A stretch of 64,000 bases of DNA from Plenodomus lindquistii. Its lineage: Eukaryota; Ascomycota; Dothideomycetes; Pleosporales; Leptosphaeriaceae. The position numbers were made by a program, and so were the translations under genes. This document shows positions 23,401-33,172 of the stretch, piece by piece; the stretch's first letter is position 1; each line of letters starts with the position of its first letter. Location of the stretch: positions 3,720,001 to 3,784,000 of the forward strand of contig JANUWI010000001.1 of the NCBI GenBank assembly GCA_025504975.1, written 5' to 3'. The notes beneath the pieces are model-generated. The model was not told the origin of the DNA and made no database searches. It worked only from the letters and a program-made list of their open reading frames with translations.

Positions 23401-25336
23401 CGTATGCGAAAGCGATGACAAATGGTTAGCATAGCGAATCCAAGTTCGATTGAGCGTAACGGGCTGCTCAAGCAATGAGTCCAGGCCCAGAGCTGCAGCC
23501 ACCTTGGCGCACTCTGTCCAGCTATTCATTGGCATGACTGCAAGACGATCGCCAGGTTGAAACGTGATGCCAGTATCCTGAATGTCGAGTGTGACCATAG
23601 CGATGGACCGTTTGGGATCTGTGTCGACAAAGTTCCGGCTAAGAATGCGTCCGCGGTAGCGACACTCCTCAAAAGTCCCACGCATTTGATGAGGTTCCAA
23701 ATCACGAGCGCCACGGAAAGGCTCTAGACGCTCCTTCATTGCTTCCGAGAACTCCTTGTGAGTCTGTTCCCAGGGACGTGAAGCATCACCAGCGCCCGAG
23801 GCGCCGTTTGTCTCAGTCCGACCAGTTTTACTAGCACATTCAAGGAGCTAGAGACGCTATTAGTTACTCGCAAGTAATGAAGTAGAATTGTGCTTACGCC
23901 AAAGACTTTGTATCTGTGAGCTCCCATGAAACCGCGTTCACCAGTGTACGCTTCGACCACTCCGTCCAGGACACCGATTAAGCGAGGGTCGCCGGAAGCC
24001 TTCACATATTCCGGAACGCGATGATAGTATTCGATGGCAGCAATGAATGCTCGTAGATTTGACGGAAGCCACGCGCGCAGGTGCACGCCCTCGGCGCCAA
24101 GGAAAGAGTCGTACTTCTTGCGACCCAGGAATGCGTCCATGACCAAATATGGAGGGAATTGTAATCCAGAACTTGCAGGGCATCGCTTCGAGAGTGGTGC
24201 TGAGAACTTTCCCCAGCGCACCCACTCGGCAGGCGACACGTAATTCTCTCCCGAGCGACTGTTGGGCGAAATGGTATTGAAGGCAGCTGGCATGCGTTCA
24301 AGGATTTCCTTGAGGCGTATGAGTTCGCGTAGTAGCCCTTCATTGTTGTGATTCATGACATGCTCCTGGCATGCAGCGATGGCGTCTGGACCATGCTGGA
24401 AGCTGGCAGAGGTGTCCGCACATCCCTTAAGAAAAGCGTTCTCGGCACTGTCGCCAGACATGGCCCATCGTAAGCGTGTATTGTCGAAACGGCCAACATA
24501 CGGGTATCGCGACAACGGGTCGATGTAATCCACATTGTAGGAGGCTTGGTCAAAGAAGGAGAGATACGGAATGGAACGACCCATGCGTCGAGAGATCTGA
24601 ACATACGGCAGCCCGATACTGAGGGGGATGTTATTCACTTCATCGCCAAGATCCTCACACATGGGCACTCCTTTGAGTAACAGTGGCTTGGTGGTGACGT
24701 TGATGCCTTCGTTGCCGTCATGTCTCTCTTCATATCGATATATCGAACAAAGCATACCGAGAGAGACCACTGCAGCCCACAAAGCTCTGTCGGGGATGAA
24801 CTCTGGTGTACCTTCCACAATGGGCAGGGCAGCAACGGATTCTCTGACTCTACCTCTGGCGACACATCCGGGCATTCTTTCGCACAGATCTATCCAGACT
24901 CGACCAGGTGAGTTACGTAGAGCACCTGGGGCTTCGCTCGTATCTGGTGGTTGGAATCCATATTCTGTGCTCAAGTAGCCGTCTCGCCAGCCGGTGCTTG
25001 GTCCGACCTCTTCTGCCCGCAAGATCACTTGACGTGCGGGGGCTCCTAGTGCAACGGCGAGCAAGTCGCGGTCGTCCACATTGAGCGTATCGAGGTGTTT
25101 AGTACCTTTTGCATTCTGTATCTCCTTGATCTCAGTCATAGACGGTGCATTTGAGTACAACAGTTCACTCATAGTCTTGCGTTCCCTAATGCTCGTTAGC
25201 ACTGTCACATCAGTAGTTCACTTCGCACAACTAACCTTTGACGGAGAAATTCTTCAACATTCTCGTGTGGCGGGATCTGCAACAAGTTAACCCCGTAGAT
25301 CTGCTGTTTTGTCGATACGTACTCCGAAGGCGGCAT
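20445..25336 (-). CDS. Fusion: IDO-like heme dioxygenase + FAD/NADPH reductase + cytochrome b5 + C-terminal helical/disordered region
   Basis: Five exons (25236-25336, 23898-25185, 22564-23847, 22192-22487, 20445-22140), introns 50, 50, 76 and 51 bp with good donors (GTTAGT, GTAAGC, GTAAGG, GTAAGC); the frame is continuous for 1554 residues. Residues ~1-463 resemble the indoleamine-2,3-dioxygenase/PrnB fold, with SLGMLCSIYRYEE, a WLPSNLRAF motif and GAHRYKVFG, where His457 is the likely proximal heme ligand. Residues ~520-905 are a CPR/sulfite-reductase-type module: FEECRYRGRI, FAD motif RTYSIS (704-709), NADPH motif GGSGIAPF (792-799) and VCGS near 902; no FMN/flavodoxin domain is seen. Residues ~963-1042 are cytochrome b5, with HPGG (His997) and His1021 as axial ligands. 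The remainder is helical, then a Ser/Pro/Arg-rich tail. Likely electron path NADPH, FAD, b5, dioxygenase heme (inference). In-frame ATGs at 25420 and 25357 could extend the N-terminus. Substrate unknown. Confidence 0.82.
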
Positions 25337-25420
25337 GTACGTCCCCAGGCTGAGCATAACCAGAAAATGCACAGCCCCTGGGCCCCATTTGACTGCTCCG
25401 CTTGCTTCCTCTCGACGCAC

Positions 25421-28111
25421 CTACGGGACAAACTTGCCCTCGCGTACCAGATACGGGACATCTATCCGATAGTCTTGGAGACATGATGCGCAACGATTAC
25501 GATGAGTATTTTGTCTAATGTAGAATCTCGCCTGTCAAAGACAGTATTGATGAATTTGCTCGCTTGGATCAACCAGTGCAAGTCGTGCAGTAAAGGAATA
25601 CCTCCAGGGTCAATTAAAGAAGAAACACCAGAAAGGAAAAACGATTAAAAATAACAGAAGGCTGAAGTTGTACTTGTTGCGACGTGAAAAGTAATGGGAA
25701 AACCTGAGAGGACATCGAGATTGCGCATCGGCCCATATGCGTCACGTCTGTCTTTCTGGGGTACGAGTGATGCATTGACAAACTTCGCTGCTGCACGCGA
25801 AACACAGGGCTACACAGTACATCGAAGGGGTGGGGGCTTGGCTGCGACAGCATCATCGCTCTCCTGTGGGACCATCTTTGCCTGAGGTCGTGCCAAGGAT
25901 GTCATCCTGTCCAAGATATAGCCAAGCAAGAGCCTGCAACCGCTGTAACAATGCTGTCGGTCGTGCGGGAGGAGCCGCATGGGGTTCTGACGGTGTATGG
26001 TGAGACGCAGACGTAGAGGATCATTGGAGAAGTACGCGTCGGACTGGGGCCAAACTCTCGTTCCGCAGCACGTGATTGCCAAGATGTGCCCGATTTCCCC
26101 TAGGTCGAAACACTCCACTCCATCCGCCTGAAACCGTTACACCGCCTGCAATGTCAGGACGCAAGTGACTTCCATCTTCGCAGACACAAATCCTCCGTTA
26201 AAGATGTATCCTTTCCGTAACATGGCTACGTAAGGCCTAATGCGCTGGTCACGTGCTAGGAACGCATTCCGACTAGGTACCATCTCGTGTCTTGAGGTTC
26301 GTGCGCCTCGGAACCATTCTAACAATATGCGGCCTCTCTACAGTGGGTAAGTCGTTCATCTTTGCGATCCACAGGTTCTTCACGGTCCGCGTCAATATTA
26401 CGCGCGTGACTGAAGCTTCGACTTTCCATCGTTGTCAACCACGGAACTTGACAGTTAACTCGAAAAGCGATTGCCAGCAATTTTTCTATAGGCCATTTGC
26501 CGCACGGCACATCCGCTGAACCCTTCAAATATTCTGCGAGAATGTTTGAGTATGCGCCATTATAAGAACCGATTGTTCTCGCCCATAACTCAAGACACGA
26601 CTTCTCTGCTCATCAGCTGGATGATTAATCTCCGTATCTTGAACTAGCACCGACACTGGTACAGGTCACTATAGTCTGGTTGCAACATCTTGGAGGAAGA
26701 TCTGAAACATCTAATGAATGACCTGAAAGTCATAACAGGGTCTGGCGTTTAGTACGAACTGGCATCAGATGCCCACAGGTCTACAGGCAGAAGTCTTGAG
26801 CTCGCAGCATTGGCCAGAACTGGTATACTCAGTCGCCACAATCGCCATTAGTCGGGTCTAGAAGCCTTCCAAGCTCTTATGCTGAGCACAGCCCTGCTTT
26901 CATCGCCAGCCACTGACACGTCTCTAGCTCGGTGAAACCACCTTCATCCTCTTTGGTGTATCCACTATCTTAACCTTGTGCCTCGCCGCCTTTGGTCACT
27001 TACCCTTCTTCAATCTCTTTCGCTTCTTGCTCATCATCGCCTGCCCCGAACCCGGTCACTGGTTCATGCCTGGCAATACTCTAGCTAGCAATAGGAGCTT
27101 CCTTTGTGGAGCCAATTACAGGTTACCGTGCCAGGATCCTTTGCGGATTCGCAGCAACGCGTCGGTTTCAGCATGCAAAAAGACCAAGGGGCCATTTCGT
27201 ATGTTAACTCATCCAAGCCGTACTTCGTTTGGCCCGCCACCTACGCCGCAGCTATTCGGGACTAATTTATTCGGGGTTCACTAGACTCTCGGAGGATGCA
27301 ACTGGTTGAGATTGAACATCGTGGAGACATGCCAGCCATAGAGCCGCTATTATCGTTACCTTCAGATGGATTCTCCCAGTCGGTGTGGCAAACAAAGACG
27401 TTGAACATATTGAGAGGGTTGATGGAACAAGGCTGCGCAAACTCATCTCAAATTTGAAGCGAGCACGGTACCGTTCCAAGGGTACCCTGCGCACAGAACC
27501 GATGTTGTTATTGATGCGAAGCTGGTGCCTGACGGATGTCACATTGTACTCTCCGTTCTATGATATGGTATATGGCATTGAGGCTAACATGTTGGTTCGG
27601 GTTTATAAAAGTTCTTTAGAATCGAGCTTGATGATCAAAATCATGTTGAGAGGATGAGGGCATGTAATTACTAAGCTAATCTCTTTGTGCACGTTTCGCC
27701 TTGCGTGATACAATCTGGGTTTCTAGGATAACTAGCAGCATTGCCGAGGCGGACCGGGCATGTTCGCAATGAGTGCAGTCACATATTGCAGTACGCTGCT
27801 GCTCCTCTTCAAATGTCCATGACATGCCAGGGAGCTCTTCCTATCAATGCCAATCGTAAGTGATGGATTTCACGTCACAGATTGAAGGTCTGCTCAAACT
27901 ATAACATGGTTTTAAAACTCCACAGCCAAGTATTTAGAAACAAGGAAGTAATTCGATTGCGCTAATGACAGTCGAGGCGGTAGCGAGTGTGCGCTTGGAG
28001 TTGGTAAAAGAATGTAGAAGGACCAAGAAGAAATACACTGATAGAGAGGCTGGAGCTCACGAGTCGATGTCTTTGCTCAGATCAAGAAATCATCCGGTGT
28101 TTTGGCCAACC
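25421..28111. other. Long gene-poor interval, no supported gene
   Basis: Many short frames but none with a domain, signal peptide or intron model I can defend. Base composition is ordinary, not AT-rich. Confidence 0.45.
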
Positions 28112-28583
28112 CTAGAACGTGTTCTTGTAACTACAAGACATGTACTTTGGCTTAATCGGGAACTGGCTGACCTTCTTCTCCAGGGCACATTTCGCCATGG
28201 AACTTAAAAAGATATCCCTAGGTGCACTGACCCAGATGCTCTTGCGGGGTGTGCAAGACCTTGAACACACGATTAGCGTACGTTGACTTGATGAAGGGCT
28301 AGCAAACTCACGACCAGAATGTGCACTGGCAATTGGCAATCCAAATGCTCTTCCAATCTCCCTTCAGTTCCATGCACATGGCTTGGTCGAATTCGACCGT
28401 CGACCTCGCGAAGTAGACTCGGCCACAAAACTTCTGTTTTGGGCATGTGGTTGTACCACCAGGAACTGTAGGCGGAGGATGTGTGTCGACCATGAGCTGT
28501 GCTTCTGGCCCCGTGAGGGGCATGGCAAGCGTAGTGGTGAAGAGAAGCGAGAAGATGATAGTGAAGAGCATGTTGAAAAGCAT
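28112..28583 (-). CDS. Small secreted cysteine-rich protein (candidate effector-like)
   Basis: Two exons (28312-28583, 28112-28259) around a 52-bp intron (GTGAGT...TTCAAG, with CTAAT branch site) give 139 residues. The first 20 residues are a clear signal peptide: a short start, then a hydrophobic core of Ile, Phe and Leu ending at an Ala. The mature part has eight cysteines (47, 53, 70, 85, 87, 93, 115, 133). Exon 1 alone has five and exon 2 adds three, so splicing yields an even number, which supports the model. A short tract (KSIWIANC, then KSIWVSAPR) is partly repeated across the junction. It matches no family I recognise. Size, signal peptide and cysteine content are those of fungal apoplastic effectors or antimicrobial secreted proteins; the role is inference. 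The gene stands alone in a gene-poor interval. Confidence 0.6.
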
Positions 28584-29351
28584 GGTTTGTATTGGCTGAG
28601 TGGATCCGTTTGAGGCAACGTTGTAATATGAGCTGAAGATCGAATACTTGCAATGAGTGATCGAAACGCGTTTCTACTGCGAAAGTATCAAATCCGGAGC
28701 GCTTTTGAAGTCCTACGCATTGCAACATTCTGAGCATGTACCGATGCTGGACGTAGATATGAAATTTCGAACAAAGAGCAGGTAAAGGCGCAAAGATGGG
28801 CACAATGCCTACGCAAAGGGTGCGTGGAGGCCTTACCTGCAACCTTCCACAATCGTCGTTCGCTCTTTGTGTATACTCACGAGAATTAGGGTCCAAGCGC
28901 TTTCTTTAAAGGACATTCGTGATCCAAATGCTTTCATGGTCTCCATTTCACTTGTCAAAGAAACACGATACAACTTGGTAGGCGGCACAGTACCTCGCCA
29001 TGCGACATGGCCATTTCAACCCAGGACTTTATTGCCAGGCCGGACCGTCTTGCATGCCTCCGGAAGATCTCGCACTGAACTGATGCTGATTGAGGTGCAT
29101 TGGTAGTGTGGCAAATGGGTCTCCGCATCGGGATCGAAAAACTGCGATATCGCAATCAAACCAGGTCCGATCCTAACAAAAGGCGGCTCATTTTGTAGCC
29201 CCTCTTAAGGTCTACAAGTCCGCTATATAAAGCCTTGTGTCAATCCCTACAGGTGAAAAGTTATGAGCCAACCCAAGTTTTCATGCTTAGGTCTCCTCAT
29301 CAAGGTCCCAAGGCAGGAATAGCAAGTCACTTAACAGACACATCAAATCCC
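28584..29351. other. Intergenic region upstream of the secreted protein, no gene seen
   Basis: Promoter side of the secreted-protein gene. A TATATAA sequence at about 29223-29229 lies upstream of the plus-strand relic that follows. Confidence 0.4.
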
Positions 29352-29937
29352 TCTCAACACTCACCACCAACACAGGCCTAGCCTCCGAACTCCTGCAATC
29401 CAAATACGCTCTCCCAACCTCCGATAACGCCTCCTCCCCCCTCGCAAAATACGAATCAGCACTCTTCACCCACCTCCAACAATTCATCACTGCACCTCCT
29501 CCAACTTCCCCAACCGACAACCCAACCCCACCGCCATCCCAACACCGCAGCAAAACATTTGCTCAAAACGTAACACCCGTCGCAACAACCCTCATCCGCG
29601 CAATCGGTCACCGCTTCGCATACGACAGCGTGACCGCTGATCCCGCTGCGCCTACCGTGCGCAGGAATGGCTTGAAGTATGGGAAGCCGACACCATGTTG
29701 CAGGACGCAGGGTGGTACATTGAACATGCTGGGTTTACGATGGCGGCATTGCAAGCACGACGCGTTGAGGCGGTTGAACGGGCGTTGCCGCTTCTCGAGG
29801 GGGTTATGGCGGAGTGGGATATGGGGAGGTGGTATGGCGATGTGCCGCTTGCCTCGCAGGGCAGCGAGATGGCGTTTCATGAGGGGTTGCCGAAGTGGGA
29901 CGGTGAGCATAGTGGGGCGGGGACGAGTAAACTTTGA
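29352..29937 (+). pseudogene. Truncated gene resembling the C-terminus of a fungal acyl-CoA oxidase-like protein
   Basis: From 29352 an open frame reads KSLSTLTTNTGLASELLQSK... and ends in TLIRAIGHRFAYDS at about 29631. From about 29664 the coding sense continues in another frame (EWLEVWEADTMLQDAGWYIEHAGFT...) to a stop at 29935-29937. The two parts join in frame only if about 36 bp (GTGACC...CGCAG) is an intron, which is shorter than usual. Segments such as AIGHRFAYD and DAGWYIEHAGFTMAALQ look like the last ~190 residues of fungal acyl-CoA oxidase/dehydrogenase-like proteins, from memory. No N-terminal catalytic or FAD-binding part is visible upstream, so this is most likely a 5'-truncated relic. 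Family assignment is tentative. Confidence 0.4.
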
Positions 29938-30562
29938 TGTCGTTGGGTGGTTACGATGACGTTGAGACAGGTGGGAAGGGTGGAGTCGTGGCATTCTCAT
30001 CTTAACAAAGAAACGAACTGGGTTTTTGTTTTGGGGGGGCTTCTTTTCTTTTGACATAGAGTAGATGGTAGTTGTTTAGTTAGTAATGCGATACTAAGCT
30101 TTGATACGGCTTTGCGTGCTTTGCAGGTCTTGGGAGTCTCAACTTGATCATGACAGTATATGAACAGCTTCAAATCAGACGTAGGGGGGTGACAGGGCGT
30201 ACGGATTGAAGTCTTGACTGCCTGGCGAGACGTACACTTGCAATTGAGTTGCGATCATGACCTCCATTGCCCCCATCACTTCACAGGTCTTGGCTACGAC
30301 CCAAGCTCGCTTCCCTCTTGCTCGGTTGGCATTTTCGTTTGCAAGGCTGATCTTCACCAGGCGAGTGGACTTATTACAATGATGGTGGTATTATGTAAAT
30401 TTATTCTGATGTTCTCTTCAGAGCCCTATTCATACAATCATCACCCTCGCCTCTCTACCCAAGACGATGCTACATACCCACATGCATTTACAAAAGTGTA
30501 CATGAAAACGCCGCCCTACTCCCCATTCTCACTATACATCCATAACAACATGCACGTACGCT
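29938..30562. other. Intergenic region between convergent units, no gene seen
   Basis: Holds the 3' flank of the oxidase-like relic and the 3' side of the ceramide synthase gene. Confidence 0.5.
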
Positions 30563-32139
30563 TTACGACTTCCCTGCACCCTTCCTCTGCTTGACTCTCG
30601 ATCCAATCGTCTCCGGTTCTTTCGCACTCGTCTTGCTCTCCGGCGTGCTGACTTCTTCCCCAAGCACCTTCTGCACCCCATTGCTCACCCCATTAACCAC
30701 CTTCTCCACGCCCTCCTTCGCGCCCTCGGCAATCTCCTTCTTCCTGTCCTCGGTTTCCTCATCCGTAGGTTCATACTCACTACGATCATCATCCGCATCC
30801 TTGAAAACCACAAAGCGATACGCAATCCTGCAGATGAAGAACCACCAGAACAGATTCACTGCTTGCAGCGACGCGAGTAGGCCGAATGTAATGTATTGGC
30901 TGATCCAGCACTTGTATTGTTGGGTGACCCAGTTGAGCTCGAAGGGACCGACGGTTCGGAAAGTGGTGAGGACCGAGTAGAGGATCTTGAGGTTGAGGAA
31001 GTGCCTCGTGTAACCCCAGACGCACATGAAGACGAAGAAGTAGGGACCGACGATGGGGGAGTCGAGGTAGTTTAGGATCTTGGACGTCTGGTGGAGGGAG
31101 TCAGTGGGGATGCGTATAGAGAGAAGGGGGGGGGCTCACAGCCAGGAAGAAATCCGAGATGTCGTGGGTGATGTATACCGCGATGCCGATGTATGTGAAG
31201 TGAAATCTGTAGCTGAGCCAGATTAAGCTGACAGTAATGATGTGATGCGCGACCAATTCTTTAAAGTCCTTGCGTGGCTTCTCGAGCATGAGCAGGAGAA
31301 CGATAGCCTGCTGCGCCCAGTAACTGGCCTGGAGCAGATAGTATGCCTTGAAGATGGCGTCATGTGTCCGGTGGGGGAAATTCTCGTACATGCCAGTAGT
31401 GTTGAAGTACCACACGGGCGTCCGCGACATGACCCACACGCCAAATGGCCCGTATAGTCCGAAGTACAAGGCCGTATATGCTTGCTCCATGAAGCGTGAT
31501 TGCTTGGCCCGACTCTTGATCCCACAAGCCACGGCAATCGGGCGGATAAGGCGTTGCATGCAGAACTCGCGTGTAAAGCTCAGAACGACAATGTAGAATG
31601 CGACAAAAGCGAAGTCGCGTGCTCCTTTGCCATAGTGGGTCGGCGCATTGGGGTCGGCACGAACAGAAGCAGGGATAAGGACGTCATCGCGAGGAAGCGG
31701 GTACGATAGGAAGATGCAGGCGGACAGCGGATTCGAGGGATACGGGTAGACGAGGTAGAGTGCGACAATGCTGAGGACGATGATGAGGGGGCCCATCCAC
31801 GTGTGCCGTATGCAGACGCGTTTGAATTTGGAGAGGGCGCGGCGGAGGGTGCGGCGTTTTGAGCGGCGGCCCGTCTTTTCAGACTTCTATGTCTTCATCA
31901 GCACACACTCTCATCTCATCTCGAGTCAGCACAGAGAGATGCACACATACCGACATGTCCCCACCGGTGGGACTCTTCAGCGGCGGCGTCATGCTCCTAT
32001 GCGTCGCAAAAGCAGGCACGTCCACGTCCCCCGGCACATCAGCTCCCAGTCCACTAGACTTTCTCCGCCGCCTCGTCGTGGCTTCTGCGACATTCACCCT
32101 GTGCACGGCGCCATTGAGTGGGGGAAACGGTTCCGTCAT
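30563..32139 (-). CDS. LAG1: Ceramide synthase (LAG1/LAC1 family, TLC domain)
   Basis: Three exons (31951-32139, 31140-31886, 30563-31087; introns 64 and 52 bp, GTATGT...ATAG and GTGAGC...CCAG) give 486 residues. It N-acylates sphingoid bases with acyl-CoA in the endoplasmic reticulum to make (dihydro)ceramide. Multiple membrane helices are visible, beginning at GPLIIVLSIVALYLVY. The catalytic Lag1 motif is intact: the His pair in VAHHIITVSLIW (His277, His278), then YITHDISDFFLATSKILNYL spanning the second splice junction, so splicing is needed to complete it. The N-terminal ~90 residues are basic and cytosolic. The C-terminal ~70 residues are acidic then basic (DDDRSEYEPTDEETED...KQRKG), typical of fungal Lag1/Lac1, with possible phosphorylation and ER-retrieval signals. 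Which of the fungal paralogues (LagA, BarA type) it is cannot be decided here. Confidence 0.92.
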
Positions 32140-33172
32140 CGCTCAAGCCAAAACAAAATGCAGGCACAGTGAAGGCCTGGTAGAATTACAAAATGTAGGA
32201 GGTAGAATGGCGAAGAAAGAAGAGCAAGGAGTTTGCATGTGCTCGTGCCGTGACTAAAGTTGCGATGTGTCGGTGTGGGCACGGTTGCTGTGTAGGGTTT
32301 GGGTTGGTTCGATGGGGCTCTCCTTTCTCGGAGCGGGAGTGCCAAGTCCGCCGACCGCCCGCTGGCCACCCATCGCCCGACCGACGATGCATTGTCACTG
32401 GCCGAATCGTTGACATGTGAACATGTGAAACAAAAAAAGCTTGCGATGCTTTCTGAAGTCGAGCAGTGAACTTCGAGGAACGAGGTTAGGTAGTGTCAGG
32501 TGGAGATGCAAGCGTCACGTGCATCGCTAGTGTGCGGTACCTTCCCTTCCCCTGCAGTCCTAAAACCACGACACCAACACCTTCTGCTGTGCCTCCATCT
32601 CTTCGCTTACGATTCTCGGGAGATGTTGAGTCGCGGACGACCGAGCAGTCTGACAGGCCATCGAGGCGTTCCGGTGAACAAGGTTGGGAGGCGCCTTCCT
32701 GTCAGCTCTCACAGATCACCAAGTCTATCAGGCTGAAGCGACATTCATTCACCGATCATGACATACATGCTGAGAGCTGAGCAAGATTTTATTGTTCTAT
32801 CGCCATGGCGCGAAAACGAGAATGAGTATCGTTGGCATTGTTCGCTCCAGAAGACCATCGAAAATGCCACGAGCTTGAGGAATACCTAAGTGCTCTTGGA
32901 GGCGTTATCGTCTTCTTGAATGCGAGGCTGAGGCAGTACTTTCTGCGGAGCCTTCGCCGCGTCGAGCTGCAGCAGCCACAACGATGTTATAGCCAATGAA
33001 CACCATCTGCAGCGTCAGCGTTTCCACAGCCTGATCCCGCTCAAGGCACGATATGAGTAGATACTGGAGTGATGGAACTCGTCTTCTCAGCTGCCTGCCC
33101 TCGATACAACCATCTTGATTACCTTGGCTTCACCTATCTCACTGAACGCCATCTTAGGCTCAAACGTTTAAT
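32140..33172. other. Intergenic region between divergent genes, no gene seen
   Basis: Upstream sequence of the ceramide synthase gene (minus) and of the membrane/ankyrin-like gene (plus). Short frames carry no recognisable motif. Confidence 0.45.

Noticed and set aside
26976..27284. Open frame of 102 codons in the gene-poor interval
   Set aside because: A hydrophobic start is followed by unstructured sequence with no motif; no intron signals and no neighbouring support.
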